A DNA stretch of 64,000 nt from DASPJQ01 sp035299065. GTDB lineage: Bacteria > Bacteroidota > Bacteroidia > Flavobacteriales_D > UBA2798. Shown piece by piece: positions 7,710-16,701 of the stretch. The stretch covers positions 1-64,000 of the forward strand of contig DATGXI010000135.1 in the NCBI GenBank assembly GCA_035299065.1, in the 5' to 3' direction. Below the pieces are notes generated by a model. That model was not told the DNA's origin and searched no databases. It was given only the letters and a program-made list of their open reading frames with translations. Position 1 is the stretch's first letter. Each line of letters begins with the position of its first letter. The position numbers were made by a program, and so were the translations under genes.

Positions 7710-8228
7710 TTAGTTTTGCATTGGTTCAAATACAATTACCATACTGGTGTTTTTTGAAGGGCGTTTGAATTTTCTCCAGTTTTTTTGAATATACACTGAA
7801 TTTTCACGTTGCCGAACATGGCCTTTATCGTATTGTAAACTTTTTATTTTGCGTTCAGAATTTATTTCCAAATACGATGTCCAGCAGGCATGTACCTGAC
7901 CATAACGAAAACCACGACCTTGCTCACTATAAAAAAGCGTATCGCCCCGTAGCCTGAATTGCATAAACCCTGAATTTAACCTGTAAAAAACATAGTTTCC
8001 CAAAGAGTCAATGGGCGCTACACGGTAATTTACCTGGCTGTCGGGCGAATAAGAAAAATCGCTGATTAAAGGCTTTTTATAAAAGTCTTTTTTGTAAAAC
8101 GTTTGGTCAAAGTTTGTGCTGACCTGTGCTTTTCCTTCTTTGCTCAGGGTAATTGTAACATTGCTGGCGCATGCCTGTATACACAGTAAGCCAATCAGCC
8201 ACCATCTATAAGTATAAAACCATTTCAT
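7710..8228 (-). CDS. Hypothetical exported protein or lipoprotein
   Basis: A 172-residue protein of unknown function. From the ATG at 8228 the N-terminus is a basic/aromatic n-region followed by WLIGLLCIQACAS, a signal peptide with a possible lipobox whose acceptor Cys is the second of that string. The remaining sequence is rich in aromatic residues and beta-prone, without known motifs. The open frame extends 13 codons upstream, but those residues add no signal-like character. It is followed after four bases by the DinB-type gene, so the two are probably translated from one message. Confidence 0.6.
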   Translation of the reverse strand: MKWFYTYRWWLIGLLCIQACASNVTITLSKEGKAQVSTNFDQTFYKKDFYKKPLISDFSYSPDSQVNYRVAPIDSLGNYVFYRLNSGFMQFRLRGDTLFYSEQGRGFRYGQVHACWTSYLEINSERKIKSLQYDKGHVRQRENSVYIQKNWRKFKRPSKNTSMVIVFEPMQN

Positions 8229-8350
8229 GTTATGGTGTAAAGAAAAGCGTTTTATGGTTGCCTGCATTTACCGTTAGCATCTAAAAGCGATTGATTTTTC
8301 ATAAAAGATGTAAATTTTAAAAGTATCTTTTAACATACCAATAAAGCAAC

Positions 8351-8827
8351 CTATTTTCGATAGGTGCCAATTACTTTAGGAGCTTCAACTTCGTAATCCT
8401 GTTTATTTTCTTTCCATGAAAGAATTTTGAACTCGGGTATTTTATACAGCCATTCTTCAGGCTCCCCATCCTCGTTACGCATATCCTGCTCAACTATTTT
8501 GCCCGTAAAATACCCGGTTACAATTAAACTATGGCCAAGCGAGTCGTTTTGTGGAAATTTTTTTGGTTCAATGGGCATTACCCAGGGGCCGTCATTGGTA
8601 CCTGCACTTACGCCAATGTAATGAATAGGGCACAGGCAACCCCAGCCGGTTGAACGTACCACAAAAGGCATTTGCACTTTTTCCTTTTTTCCTTTTTTTG
8701 CGTTTTCAACCCGCTCGTTCAACCATGTTTTTACGCTGTCGCCCATGTCGGCATACGTTTGGATTTGGCCTATGCATTGTATGCTCACAAATACAAAAGC
8801 AAATGTGCTTAAAAATTGACGAACCAT
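8351..8827 (-). CDS. Hypothetical exported protein
   Basis: A 158-residue protein of unknown function. The ATG at 8827 yields a signal peptide (RQFLSTFAFVFVSIQCIGQ) with a likely cleavage before residue 21. The alternative start at 8887 would add a non-signal stretch and overlap the promoter, so it was rejected. The mature protein contains a GWGCLCPIHYIGV segment with two Cys and one His, which might bind a metal or form a disulfide, but no family was recognised. It is divergent from the TPR gene at 8920. Confidence 0.62.
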   Translation of the reverse strand: MVRQFLSTFAFVFVSIQCIGQIQTYADMGDSVKTWLNERVENAKKGKKEKVQMPFVVRSTGWGCLCPIHYIGVSAGTNDGPWVMPIEPKKFPQNDSLGHSLIVTGYFTGKIVEQDMRNEDGEPEEWLYKIPEFKILSWKENKQDYEVEAPKVIGTYRK

Positions 8828-8841
8828 TTTAGTTATTTGTC

Positions 8842-8849
8842 CAAATATA
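8842..8849 (-). promoter_or_regulatory. -7 element of the gene ending at 8351
   Basis: The minus strand reads TATATTTG, a perfect TAnnTTTG box 15 bases before the start codon at 8827. No clear TTTG is found upstream. Confidence 0.55.
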
Positions 8850-8903
8850 GAAAAAAACACTTCGTGTAGCCTGCCTTTTAGAATCATAATTCATTCAATT
8901 TCC

Positions 8904-8911
8904 TATATTTG
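8904..8911 (+). promoter_or_regulatory. -7 element of the TPR gene pair
   Basis: TATATTTG is a perfect TAnnTTTG box. It ends only eight bases before the ATG at 8920, so the message would have almost no leader. Confidence 0.55.
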
Positions 8912-8919
8912 ATGTATCA

Positions 8920-10368
8920 ATGACCAGGCTATTTTTTATAAGTGTTTTTTTTCTGGCCATGGCCACATTGCGCGCACAAAACAACAATGGCCTGTTTTTA
9001 ACATGGCAAAATGCGGCTTTGGCTGACACGGTAAGGCTGCAGGCCTTGTCAGATCTCATTTGGCAGGATTACATAACCAGTAAACCCGATTCAGCCTTTG
9101 TGCTGGCAAAGCAGTTACATGATTTTGCAGTTTCAAAAAAGCATACCAGGTACATAATTGATGGTTTGAACCTGATGGGAAATGCCATGTACACTACGGG
9201 TGCGTATAAAGAAGCATTGTTTTACCAGGAAAAAAACCTGGCCCTGTCCAAAAGGCACAAGAATAAATCGGCTATGTCAGCCGCATATAGCAATTTGTCA
9301 AGTGTGGTTTACGAAACAGGTAATTATGCAAGAGCCCTGGAATACCAATACCAAAGCATGAAGCTTGATGAAGAGCTAAAGGATACACTTGGTATTGCAA
9401 CTTCACACAGTATTCTTGGTGTTATTTACCAGGCGCAAAAGCAATACAATAAAGCGCTTGTTCATTTCGAGAAGGCACTTGTGCTTGCTGAAAAAATTAA
9501 AAATGATTATACCATGGCCAGTGTGTTCACCAACATGGGTGCCGTATATGATATTTTGGGAGATAAGGAAAAAGCACATATTTATTATGATAAAAGCATT
9601 GTGCTGTTTAAAAAACTTCAGGATGTAAGAGGTATTTTGGTTACCCAAAACAACATAGCACAGCTATATGCCTATAACCGTAATTTTGATGCTGCAATTA
9701 AACTTTTGCATGAATGCCTGGAACTTGGGGCTGAAGCGAACGACCAGGAAGGAATTTCCAACAGTGCCTATGTGATGGCTGATATTTACCTGGATATGGA
9801 GCAATATGAGAAGGCCACTGAGTATGGAAATGCATCGTTGAAAATAGGAAAACAAATTGGGTCAATTCACCGGATTGCCGAAGCCGCCAAAGTATTGCAT
9901 AAGTCATATAAGGCACTGAACAGGTATAAAGAGGCCCTTGAAATGCATGCTCTTTATATGAAAATGAATGATAGTTTATTTAGTATTGATGCCAAACGAA
10001 ATGGTTTGCGGCAGGAGTTCAAGTACCTGTATGAAAAAAAGGCAGTTGCTGATAGTACAAGAGCGGCTGGTGAAGATCGCATTGCGCAGGCTAATTTGGG
10101 TCGAAAAAAAACGTTGCGTTATGCCCTATACTGGGCGGTTGGTTTGTTGTTTGTTTTCGGATTATTTATGTTTAATCGTTTAACCACCGCACGTAAGCAA
10201 CGTGATATTATAAAAAAACAAAAGGAGGAATCGGAACGTCAAAAACAAATCATTGAACAAAAGCAAAAGGAGGTTATTGATAGTATATACTATGCAAGCC
10301 GTATTCAAAAGGCATTGATGACAAATGAAAAAACAATTGCAAAAGGCATTGAAAGGTTAATGAAATGA
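8920..10368 (+). CDS. TPR sensor-like membrane protein without output domain
   Basis: A 482-residue protein: signal peptide (residues 1-20, ending RAQ), about seven tetratricopeptide repeats in the periplasm (for example MSAAYSNLSSVVYETGNYARALEY), a transmembrane helix at about 400-420 and a cytoplasmic coiled coil to the end. In Bacteroidota this architecture normally continues after a conserved linker (here VIDSIYYASRIQKAL) into a SpoIIE/PP2C phosphatase or histidine kinase domain. Here the protein stops 25 residues after that linker. The stop overlaps the next start as ATGA, and the next gene has the same architecture. A role in signalling is inferred from layout only. Confidence 0.82.
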   Translation: MTRLFFISVFFLAMATLRAQNNNGLFLTWQNAALADTVRLQALSDLIWQDYITSKPDSAFVLAKQLHDFAVSKKHTRYIIDGLNLMGNAMYTTGAYKEALFYQEKNLALSKRHKNKSAMSAAYSNLSSVVYETGNYARALEYQYQSMKLDEELKDTLGIATSHSILGVIYQAQKQYNKALVHFEKALVLAEKIKNDYTMASVFTNMGAVYDILGDKEKAHIYYDKSIVLFKKLQDVRGILVTQNNIAQLYAYNRNFDAAIKLLHECLELGAEANDQEGISNSAYVMADIYLDMEQYEKATEYGNASLKIGKQIGSIHRIAEAAKVLHKSYKALNRYKEALEMHALYMKMNDSLFSIDAKRNGLRQEFKYLYEKKAVADSTRAAGEDRIAQANLGRKKTLRYALYWAVGLLFVFGLFMFNRLTTARKQRDIIKKQKEESERQKQIIEQKQKEVIDSIYYASRIQKALMTNEKTIAKGIERLMK

Positions 10369-11987
10369 AAAAGGCTATTGTATACCTGCTTGCTGTTTTT
10401 TTGCTTTGCCTGCAAAATGTGCATGCTCAATCAGGTGCAGGTGATGTCCGTAAAATTGATTCATTGAAGTTACTGGTTAAGCATTCAAAAACGGATTCAG
10501 TAAAAATAAAGGCGCTGGTTGAATGGGACAACCTGATTTACATTTCCGAACCGGAAACCGACAAAAACCTATGCCTCCAAATAAAGAAAATATGTGAATA
10601 CAATATTTCAAAAAATCCGGCTCCACGCATGTTTAAATTTTATTCATTAAACCTGGCATCAGCCTTGAATGGTTTGGGATTGTATTTTTTCAATAAAGGC
10701 GAATTGACCAGGGCCAGGCACCATCATGACAAGGCGCTTAGGTTGTTCAGTAACCTGAAAGATTCGCTTGGAATAGCCAAAACAATAAACAATATTGGAA
10801 ACATTTATTATGAAACCGGAAACTACAGAGAGGCCATAAAGTTTCACAAAAAAAGTTATGCTATATTCAAGTCCAAAAACGAAAAGACAATTTCAGCTAT
10901 TGTACTCAATAACATTGCCAATGGCTATCAAAAAATGGGTAACCTTAAATTGGCTATAAAATACCACCACGAAAGTTTAAAACGGGCGGAATTAGATCGG
11001 GACCTTTCAGGTATGGCAACCTCTTACATTAGTATAGGAAGTGCTTATAAGGATGCAGGGATGCCGGGCAAAGCATTGGATTGCTTCAGTAAATCCCGGA
11101 AATTTGCGGTTAAAGCTCAAGACAAAGTAATGGAAGCAATGGCACTTAATTTTTTAGGAGGCCTGGCCCTTGATCAAAACGAAATTGAAAAAGCAATTTC
11201 TTATTATGATACTTGCCTGGTACTTTGGAAAAAATCGGGCAATGAAATGCGTGTAGCTTCAATTCTTGACAACATAGCTGCAGTTTACATCCTGAAAAGG
11301 GATTTTGCGTTGGCTCAGGAATTTTGCAACAGGGCAGTTCAAATTCAGGAAAAGCATAACAATTGGTATGGGGCTTCTCAAGCTTATGCTCGCCTGGCAC
11401 AAATTTTTCTTGAGACAAAAAATTTAAAGGAAGCGCAGCGAAATGCTGAAAAAGCATTTGAACTTACCCAATTAACCCATGAAAAGTACCAATTACTGGT
11501 TTGTTCTGAATTATTAATGGAAATTTATAAGCGGCAAAGCAACTATAAAAAGGCGCTTGAAATGCAGGAGTTGTTTGCCACCACCTCTGATAGTTTGCAT
11601 GCCCGGGAATCACATGACGAAATAGTAAAACAGGAATTTAAGTATTACTATGATAAAAAAGCCACTACTGATAGTGTAAAAAGAGTTCAACGGATTTCCA
11701 TTTTAAAGGCACAACTTAAGGCGGAAGAAACCCATCGTTACCTGTTGTATGGGGGAATTGCATTTGTTTTACTATTGGCTATTTTTATCATTCACCGATT
11801 TAGGATCACCCAAAAGCAACGCATGTTAATCAGCCAGCAAAAAAGTGAAGTGGATGAGCAGAAGAAAATAATTGAAGAAAAGAACCGCGAAGTAATGGAT
11901 AGTATTCATTATGCCAAACGTATTCAGGAGGCCCTACTTGCATCGCCAAGGTATATTGAACGTAACCTGGATCGTTTAAATAATTAG
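10365..11987 (+). CDS. TPR sensor-like membrane protein without output domain, paralogue
   Basis: A 540-residue protein with the same order as its upstream neighbour: signal peptide ending AHAQS near residue 23, eight or so TPR units (KTINNIGNIYYETGNYREAI is a clear one), a transmembrane helix at about 458-475 and a coiled coil. The end carries VMDSIHYAKRIQEALLA, the linker that normally leads into SpoIIE-type phosphatases, then stops 18 residues later. It overlaps the preceding gene by four bases (ATGA) and the convergent membrane-protein gene by four bases. The two proteins have diverged throughout, so the tandem duplication is not recent. Confidence 0.82.
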   Translation: MKKAIVYLLAVFLLCLQNVHAQSGAGDVRKIDSLKLLVKHSKTDSVKIKALVEWDNLIYISEPETDKNLCLQIKKICEYNISKNPAPRMFKFYSLNLASALNGLGLYFFNKGELTRARHHHDKALRLFSNLKDSLGIAKTINNIGNIYYETGNYREAIKFHKKSYAIFKSKNEKTISAIVLNNIANGYQKMGNLKLAIKYHHESLKRAELDRDLSGMATSYISIGSAYKDAGMPGKALDCFSKSRKFAVKAQDKVMEAMALNFLGGLALDQNEIEKAISYYDTCLVLWKKSGNEMRVASILDNIAAVYILKRDFALAQEFCNRAVQIQEKHNNWYGASQAYARLAQIFLETKNLKEAQRNAEKAFELTQLTHEKYQLLVCSELLMEIYKRQSNYKKALEMQELFATTSDSLHARESHDEIVKQEFKYYYDKKATTDSVKRVQRISILKAQLKAEETHRYLLYGGIAFVLLLAIFIIHRFRITQKQRMLISQQKSEVDEQKKIIEEKNREVMDSIHYAKRIQEALLASPRYIERNLDRLNN

Positions 11988-12460
11988 TGTTTTTTTTTAA
12001 GCACAGCCCGATATCCGTAGGGTAATGCAGCGCAAACAATTACCGAAATAAGTAAGTGTTCAATGAAGCTGCCTAAAGACTTAATGGCAGGAATAATGGT
12101 AAACAAATCGTCTATTTCCACAAGAATTGTTTTCGGAATGCTTAGCAACACCAGGCAAAACATGAGCACAGCGGTTGTATAACCAACCTGTGACCAGTAA
12201 TAATGTACAGTGGGCCATTGCATACGTGTGTACATATGACACAATACTGCAATTGCACCATATAAAAAATAGCAAATAAAGGTCATTATAATTCCCTGTG
12301 TAATAATGGTCATTGAAAAAGGATTGTCAAAAGGGAATAGTATCCAGCATAAATACAGGGTAGAAAAAACGGTAATGACCAGGCTTATGAGAGCTGAAAG
12401 CTTTAAAATTTCCCTGGTGCCAAATCCGGTTATCCGTGTTTTATCTGGTTGGCTAAACAT
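11984..12460 (-). CDS. Hypothetical four-helix membrane protein
   Basis: A 158-residue inner-membrane protein of unknown function. Four hydrophobic segments are visible at about residues 20-42, 50-75, 90-108 and 130-150, with a basic C-terminus (RAVLKKKH). No motif or family was recognised. The gene is convergent with the TPR pair and overlaps its last codon, and it is separated from gap by a terminator, so it is probably a single-gene unit. Confidence 0.68.
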   Translation of the reverse strand: MFSQPDKTRITGFGTREILKLSALISLVITVFSTLYLCWILFPFDNPFSMTIITQGIIMTFICYFLYGAIAVLCHMYTRMQWPTVHYYWSQVGYTTAVLMFCLVLLSIPKTILVEIDDLFTIIPAIKSLGSFIEHLLISVIVCAALPYGYRAVLKKKH

Positions 12461-12496
12461 AATTGGCTAAATTAAATGCATGAATCGTGTAAACTG

Positions 12497-12524
12497 CAAA
12501 AAAGTCGCAGTTTCCTGCGACTTT
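12497..12524 (-). terminator. Terminator after gap
   Basis: A perfect 10-base stem, AAAGTCGCAG / CTGCGACTTT (12501-12510 and 12515-12524), with a four-base loop is followed on the minus strand by a T run. It lies about 30 bases beyond the gap stop codon. Confidence 0.85.
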
Positions 12525-12549
12525 CTCAATACTCATGTCTCAATACTCA
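12524..12549 (-). repeat. Short post-stop repeat element, copy 1
   Basis: On the gap strand this reads as two tandem copies of a 13-base unit close to TGAGTATTGAGAC, three bases after the stop codon. A second copy in the same orientation relative to its gene lies at 49834-49859, with only two differences over 26 bases. Confidence 0.65.
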
Positions 12550-12552
12550 ATA

Positions 12553-14016
12553 CTAGTAATAAACCAAACGGCTCACTTTTGTAATGTATTTTGCCAAACG
12601 TAGTACTTGTTTGGTATAGCCAAACTCATTATCGTACCATACATACAATACGCAGTTTTTACCGTCAACTGATACAATGGTTGCATTGCTGTCAAACACA
12701 CTGCAGCATGAATTTCCTACAATGTCAGAACTTACCAGCTCGGGGTCAATAGAATAGTTTATTTGATTTACCAGTTCGCTGTTTAATGCAGCGTCTTTTA
12801 TCAGGTCATTTATTTCATCACGGGTAACCGTTTTGTTCAATGTCAATGAAAGCACAGCCAATGATCCGTTTGGAATGGGAACACGCACAGCATTTGCTGT
12901 TAATTTGTCTTTCAGTGAAGGAATACATTTAGTAACCGCTTTACCGGCTCCAGTTTCGGTAATTACCATGTTAATGGCAGCACTACGTCCCCTGCGTGAA
13001 CTTTTGTGCATGTTGTCCAACAGGTTTTGGTCATTGCTATACGCGTGTACTGTTTCAACATGTCCTTTTTCAACGCCCAATTTTTGTTCAATTACCGAAA
13101 GCACGGTAGCAATGGCGTTGGTTGTACATGAAGCAGCGCTGTAAATGGTTTCGTTTTCTATGTCAAGTGTTTTGTGGTTTACACCGTAAACAATGTTTGG
13201 CACTTCTTTTCCTGGTGCGGTAAGCAATACTTTACTGATGCCTTTTGCCTGTAAATGTGCCTGCAGTGTTGCACGCTCTTTATATACACCTGTATTGTCA
13301 ATCAATAAGGCATCGTTTATTCCGTATTGTGTATAATCAACATCTTGCGGATTTGACGCTTCAATCATTTTCACGGTTTGCCCGTTAATGATAAGAGCTT
13401 TGTTTGCCAAATCTTCCACAATGGTTCCAGGGAATGTACCGTGAACCGAATCTCTGCGCATTAATGCAGCACGTTTAACAATGTCCTTATCACTTACTCC
13501 GCGGCTAACAATGGCACGCAAGCGCAACTGTTGTCCTTTACCCGCCTGTTTTACCAATTCACGCGCAGCAATACGTCCAATACGTCCAAAACCAAATAAT
13601 ACCACATCGCGCGGTATTAGTTTACTTTCAGGCTTACCAATATAGTTTGCCAGTTTATTTTTTAAAAAGTCATCTTTTGATTTGAAATTGGCTTTTTCTG
13701 TTACCCATTCACGGGTAAGGCGGCCAATGTCAATTTTGCTTGGTGCCAAATCAGGAATGTTCATTAACGCACGGGCCAATTCAGCGGTGTCTTTTAAATC
13801 AATTGGTTTTTTTACCACATCCTGTGCGTAACGGTGTAGATTTAAAATATGCGACACGGTTACGTCAACCAGTGGATTGCGGAATAAAACCAGCTCAACT
13901 GATTTTTCAAACATTAGGTGGCCCACTGCGCTGATGATGTCAACCGCTGCTTTCTCCTGGGCAATGTAATCTTTTAAGAGAGATTCGTACTGTTGTGTTG
14001 TAGCTACTGTGCTCAT
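12553..14016 (-). CDS. gap: Glyceraldehyde-3-phosphate dehydrogenase, long form
   Basis: A 487-residue enzyme that oxidises glyceraldehyde 3-phosphate with NAD(P) and phosphate in glycolysis. The Rossmann motif GFGRIGR is at 142-148, the catalytic Cys297 lies in SAASCTTNA, and His324 in VETVHAYSNDQ is the general base. The catalytic part is preceded by about 135 residues with no counterpart in classical GAPDH (about 335 residues); this helical extension is common in the Bacteroidota form. A perfect terminator follows, rpoD lies upstream with its own terminator, so it is a monocistronic unit. Confidence 0.95.
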   Translation of the reverse strand: MSTVATTQQYESLLKDYIAQEKAAVDIISAVGHLMFEKSVELVLFRNPLVDVTVSHILNLHRYAQDVVKKPIDLKDTAELARALMNIPDLAPSKIDIGRLTREWVTEKANFKSKDDFLKNKLANYIGKPESKLIPRDVVLFGFGRIGRIAARELVKQAGKGQQLRLRAIVSRGVSDKDIVKRAALMRRDSVHGTFPGTIVEDLANKALIINGQTVKMIEASNPQDVDYTQYGINDALLIDNTGVYKERATLQAHLQAKGISKVLLTAPGKEVPNIVYGVNHKTLDIENETIYSAASCTTNAIATVLSVIEQKLGVEKGHVETVHAYSNDQNLLDNMHKSSRRGRSAAINMVITETGAGKAVTKCIPSLKDKLTANAVRVPIPNGSLAVLSLTLNKTVTRDEINDLIKDAALNSELVNQINYSIDPELVSSDIVGNSCCSVFDSNATIVSVDGKNCVLYVWYDNEFGYTKQVLRLAKYITKVSRLVYY

Positions 14017-14083
14017 GAAAATTTAAAGTTCAAAAACGTTTGTTATTTAATGATTTAAGATTTACTATTTAAAATTTGAGATC

Positions 14084-14111
14084 AAAAAAAAGCCACGATT
14101 TCTCATGGCTT
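14084..14111 (-). terminator. Terminator after rpoD
   Basis: A nine-base stem at 14090-14098 and 14103-14111, fully paired on the minus strand with one G-U pair, is followed on that strand by seven Ts. It starts seven bases after the rpoD stop codon. Confidence 0.85.
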
Positions 14112-14117
14112 CTTTTT

Positions 14118-14984
14118 TTATTGTCCTAAATATGCTTTTAAAAGTTTGCTTCTCGAGGTATGACGTAACCTGCGGATGGCTTTTTCTTTTATTTGACGCA
14201 CGCGTTCACGTGTTAAATCAAACTTTGCTCCAATCTCTTCAAGTGTTAAGCCGTGGTTCATGCCAATACCAAAAAATAATTTAATCACATCGCGCTCACG
14301 TTCGGTTAATGTGCTTAATGAACGTTCAATTTCACGTTGTAAACTTTCGCTTAACAACATTTGATCGGCACGTGGACTGTCGCTATTCACCAATACATCA
14401 AGCAGTGAATTATCTTCGCCCTCAACAAATGGGGCATCAACACTCACGTGGCGGCCTGATACGCGCAAGGTGTCGGTAATTTTATCTTCAGGAATATCAA
14501 GTACTGAAGCAAGTTCGCCTGCATTTGGCGGACGCTCGTACTCTTGTTCCAGTTTTGAGAATGCTTTATTGATTTTGTTCAATGATCCTACCTGGTTCAA
14601 TGGCAAACGCACAATACGCGACTGCTCGGCCAACGCCTGCAGAATTGATTGGCGAATCCACCAAACAGCATAAGAGATAAATTTAAATCCGCGTGTTTCA
14701 TCAAAACGTTGTGCCGCTTTGATCAAACCCAAATTTCCCTCGTTAATTAAGTCAGGCAGGGTCAATCCCTGGTTTTGGTATTGTTTTGCAACCGATACCA
14801 CGAAGCGTAAATTGGCTTTGGTCAGCTTTTCAAGCGCAACCTGGTCGCCAGCTTTTATCCTTCTTGCTAATTCAACTTCAATTTCTGCTGTGATTAATTC
14901 TTCTTTCCCGATTTCCTGTAAGTACTTGTCAAGTGACTGACTTTCGCGGTTTGTGATCGACTTCGTAATTTTTAGCTGCCTCAT
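14118..14984 (-). CDS. rpoD: Primary RNA polymerase sigma factor RpoD/SigA
   Basis: A 288-residue primary sigma factor, the usual length in Bacteroidota, which lack the large region 1.1 and the non-conserved region. Region 1.2 begins around residue 17 (SLDKYLQEIGK), region 2 includes NLRFVVSVAKQYQNQGL and the -7 recognition helix around WWIRQSILQALAEQSR, region 3 spans about 150-210, and region 4 carries LTLEEIGAKFDLTRERVRQI, the helix-turn-helix for the -33 element. It has its own consensus promoter upstream and a terminator downstream. This is the factor expected to read the TTTG/TAnnTTTG promoters found throughout the window. Confidence 0.97.
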   Translation of the reverse strand: MRQLKITKSITNRESQSLDKYLQEIGKEELITAEIEVELARRIKAGDQVALEKLTKANLRFVVSVAKQYQNQGLTLPDLINEGNLGLIKAAQRFDETRGFKFISYAVWWIRQSILQALAEQSRIVRLPLNQVGSLNKINKAFSKLEQEYERPPNAGELASVLDIPEDKITDTLRVSGRHVSVDAPFVEGEDNSLLDVLVNSDSPRADQMLLSESLQREIERSLSTLTERERDVIKLFFGIGMNHGLTLEEIGAKFDLTRERVRQIKEKAIRRLRHTSRSKLLKAYLGQ

Positions 14985-15032
14985 GTATATGATCTGTTAA
15001 GTGAATGCTACCTCCCAAAAAAGGAAAGTTGG

Positions 15033-15064
15033 CAAAATTAAGCCATTTGGCAGGACTTACCAAA
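15033..15064 (-). promoter_or_regulatory. Promoter of rpoD
   Basis: On the minus strand TTTG (15064-15061), a 20-base spacer and TAATTTTG (15040-15033) match the Bacteroidota primary promoter exactly. Transcription would start near 15027, about 40 bases before the rpoD start codon. Confidence 0.75.
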
Positions 15065-15086
15065 AGAATTATAAAGTTTATGTAAG

Positions 15087-15111
15087 TAAAAGGGTGGACA
15101 TTTATCCACCC
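15087..15111 (-). terminator. Probable terminator after the HtrA gene
   Basis: A seven-base perfect stem GGGTGGA / TCCACCC (15092-15098 and 15105-15111) is followed on the minus strand by TTTTA. It is about 100 bases after the stop codon, and the T run is short, so confidence is moderate. Confidence 0.55.
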
Positions 15112-15213
15112 CTAATCACTTGAATTTTAATAGTCAATGAATTTTATAAACCGCTATACACCTGGTACTATGGTTGTGAACAGCTTTTACTGTGCTTTTG
15201 CACCTGTGCCGGT

Positions 15214-16674
15214 TTACATGCCAAACCCATAATAGGCCTTGGTTCCATTGGGATAAACACCCTCCAATAAAACCCCGCCTTTTTTGCTTTCTAGTATATC
15301 AATCAGCTCATCAGGAGTTGATACCGGCTCATCGTCCACCTTGGTGATGATGAATCCTTTTTTCACGCCCAGTTGTGCCAGTTTACCGTTTGAAATACTG
15401 GTAATTTTTACACCGCTTTCCACATCCAGCTTTTTTAACTCTTCGGCCGTAGCGGTTGTAAATGTTGCGCCAAGACTAGATTTTACATCTATTTTCGATT
15501 TCTCAACCTTTGCGGTATTGCCCTCAGCATTGCGTAATGTAACCGGAACGATCAATTGTTCGGCTCCACGTTTTACACGAATGTCAATGGCCTGGCCTGG
15601 TTTGTATTTTCCAACCTGCTCTTGTAATTCAGGGGCATTGTTTACATCAACACTACCAACGCTCATAATGATGTCGCCTTTTTTCAAACCTGAGTTTTCA
15701 GCAGCACCACCTTCAACCATACCTGCAACATACACTCCGTTGTTATCTTCAAGTTTTAACTCGTCAGCAAGGGTTTGATCAATGTCCTGAATGTTCACGC
15801 CAAGGAATGCACGTTGTACCACCCCGGTTTCAATAAGGTCGGTTGACACTTTTTTAACAATGTTAACCGGAACAGCAAATGAATAACCCGAGTATGAGCC
15901 TGTGTTGGAAGCTATGGCAGTATTGATTCCCACCAACTGCCCTTGTGTATTTACCAGGGCTCCACCACTGTTGCCCGGGTTTACCGCAGCGTCAGTTTGA
16001 ATAAACGACTCAATAGGAAACACATTTTTGGCTTTATCGCCTTTAAGAATATTGATGTTACGTCCTTTTGCGCTTACAATACCGGCTGTAACGGTTGATG
16101 TAAGGTTAAACGGATTACCTACGGCCAATACCCATTCACCAATGCGCACTTCGTCTGAGTTGCCAAACTCCACGTAAGGCAAGCCGCTTGATTCAATTTT
16201 AAGAACGGCAATATCGGTTGAAGGGTCGGTACCAATCAATTTAGCCTCGTACGATTTTTTGTTATTAAGCGTAACCGAAATTTTTGAAGCGTTGTCAATT
16301 ACATGGTTGTTGGTTACAATGTATCCATCGCCACGAATAATTACGCCAGAACCCGAAGCTTCGGCCATGCCGCTGTTTCCACCACCGTGGGGTCCAAAAA
16401 AGTATTCATAAAAAGGATCACGGCCATAACCGGTTTCCACTTTTACCTGAGTCTTGATATGCACTACCGCGTTCAGGCTTTTTTCGGCCGCCATGGTAAA
16501 GTCAATACTGGCAGGAGCTGGTCCTGAGTAAGACGCAAATTGTGCAGGAGTTGATGATTTAACGTTCTCAACCACGTATGCTTTTGGAGCCGGCTTAAAG
16601 TAGTCGTATGCTCCTACGGCAACCGCCCCGCCCAGCAAGGCAATTGCGAAACTTTTTATTGTTTGTTTGATCAT
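15214..16674 (-). CDS. degP: Do family serine endopeptidase (DegP/HtrA)
   Basis: A 486-residue periplasmic protease and chaperone that handles misfolded envelope proteins. An uncleaved or cleaved hydrophobic N-terminus (residues 5-25) exports it. The trypsin-like domain has the triad His124 (TNNHVIDN), Asp154 (PSTDIAVLKI) and Ser236 (NPGNSGGAL). Two PDZ domains follow at about 280-365 and 390-480, the second smaller. A Gly/His/Pro-rich loop precedes the catalytic His, as in the LA-loop of DegP. It is divergent from the gene at 16851. The symbol could equally be htrA or degQ. Confidence 0.94.
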   Translation of the reverse strand: MIKQTIKSFAIALLGGAVAVGAYDYFKPAPKAYVVENVKSSTPAQFASYSGPAPASIDFTMAAEKSLNAVVHIKTQVKVETGYGRDPFYEYFFGPHGGGNSGMAEASGSGVIIRGDGYIVTNNHVIDNASKISVTLNNKKSYEAKLIGTDPSTDIAVLKIESSGLPYVEFGNSDEVRIGEWVLAVGNPFNLTSTVTAGIVSAKGRNINILKGDKAKNVFPIESFIQTDAAVNPGNSGGALVNTQGQLVGINTAIASNTGSYSGYSFAVPVNIVKKVSTDLIETGVVQRAFLGVNIQDIDQTLADELKLEDNNGVYVAGMVEGGAAENSGLKKGDIIMSVGSVDVNNAPELQEQVGKYKPGQAIDIRVKRGAEQLIVPVTLRNAEGNTAKVEKSKIDVKSSLGATFTTATAEELKKLDVESGVKITSISNGKLAQLGVKKGFIITKVDDEPVSTPDELIDILESKKGGVLLEGVYPNGTKAYYGFGM

Positions 16675-16701
16675 AATAAATGTTTGTTGTATATTTTTTA
16701 G

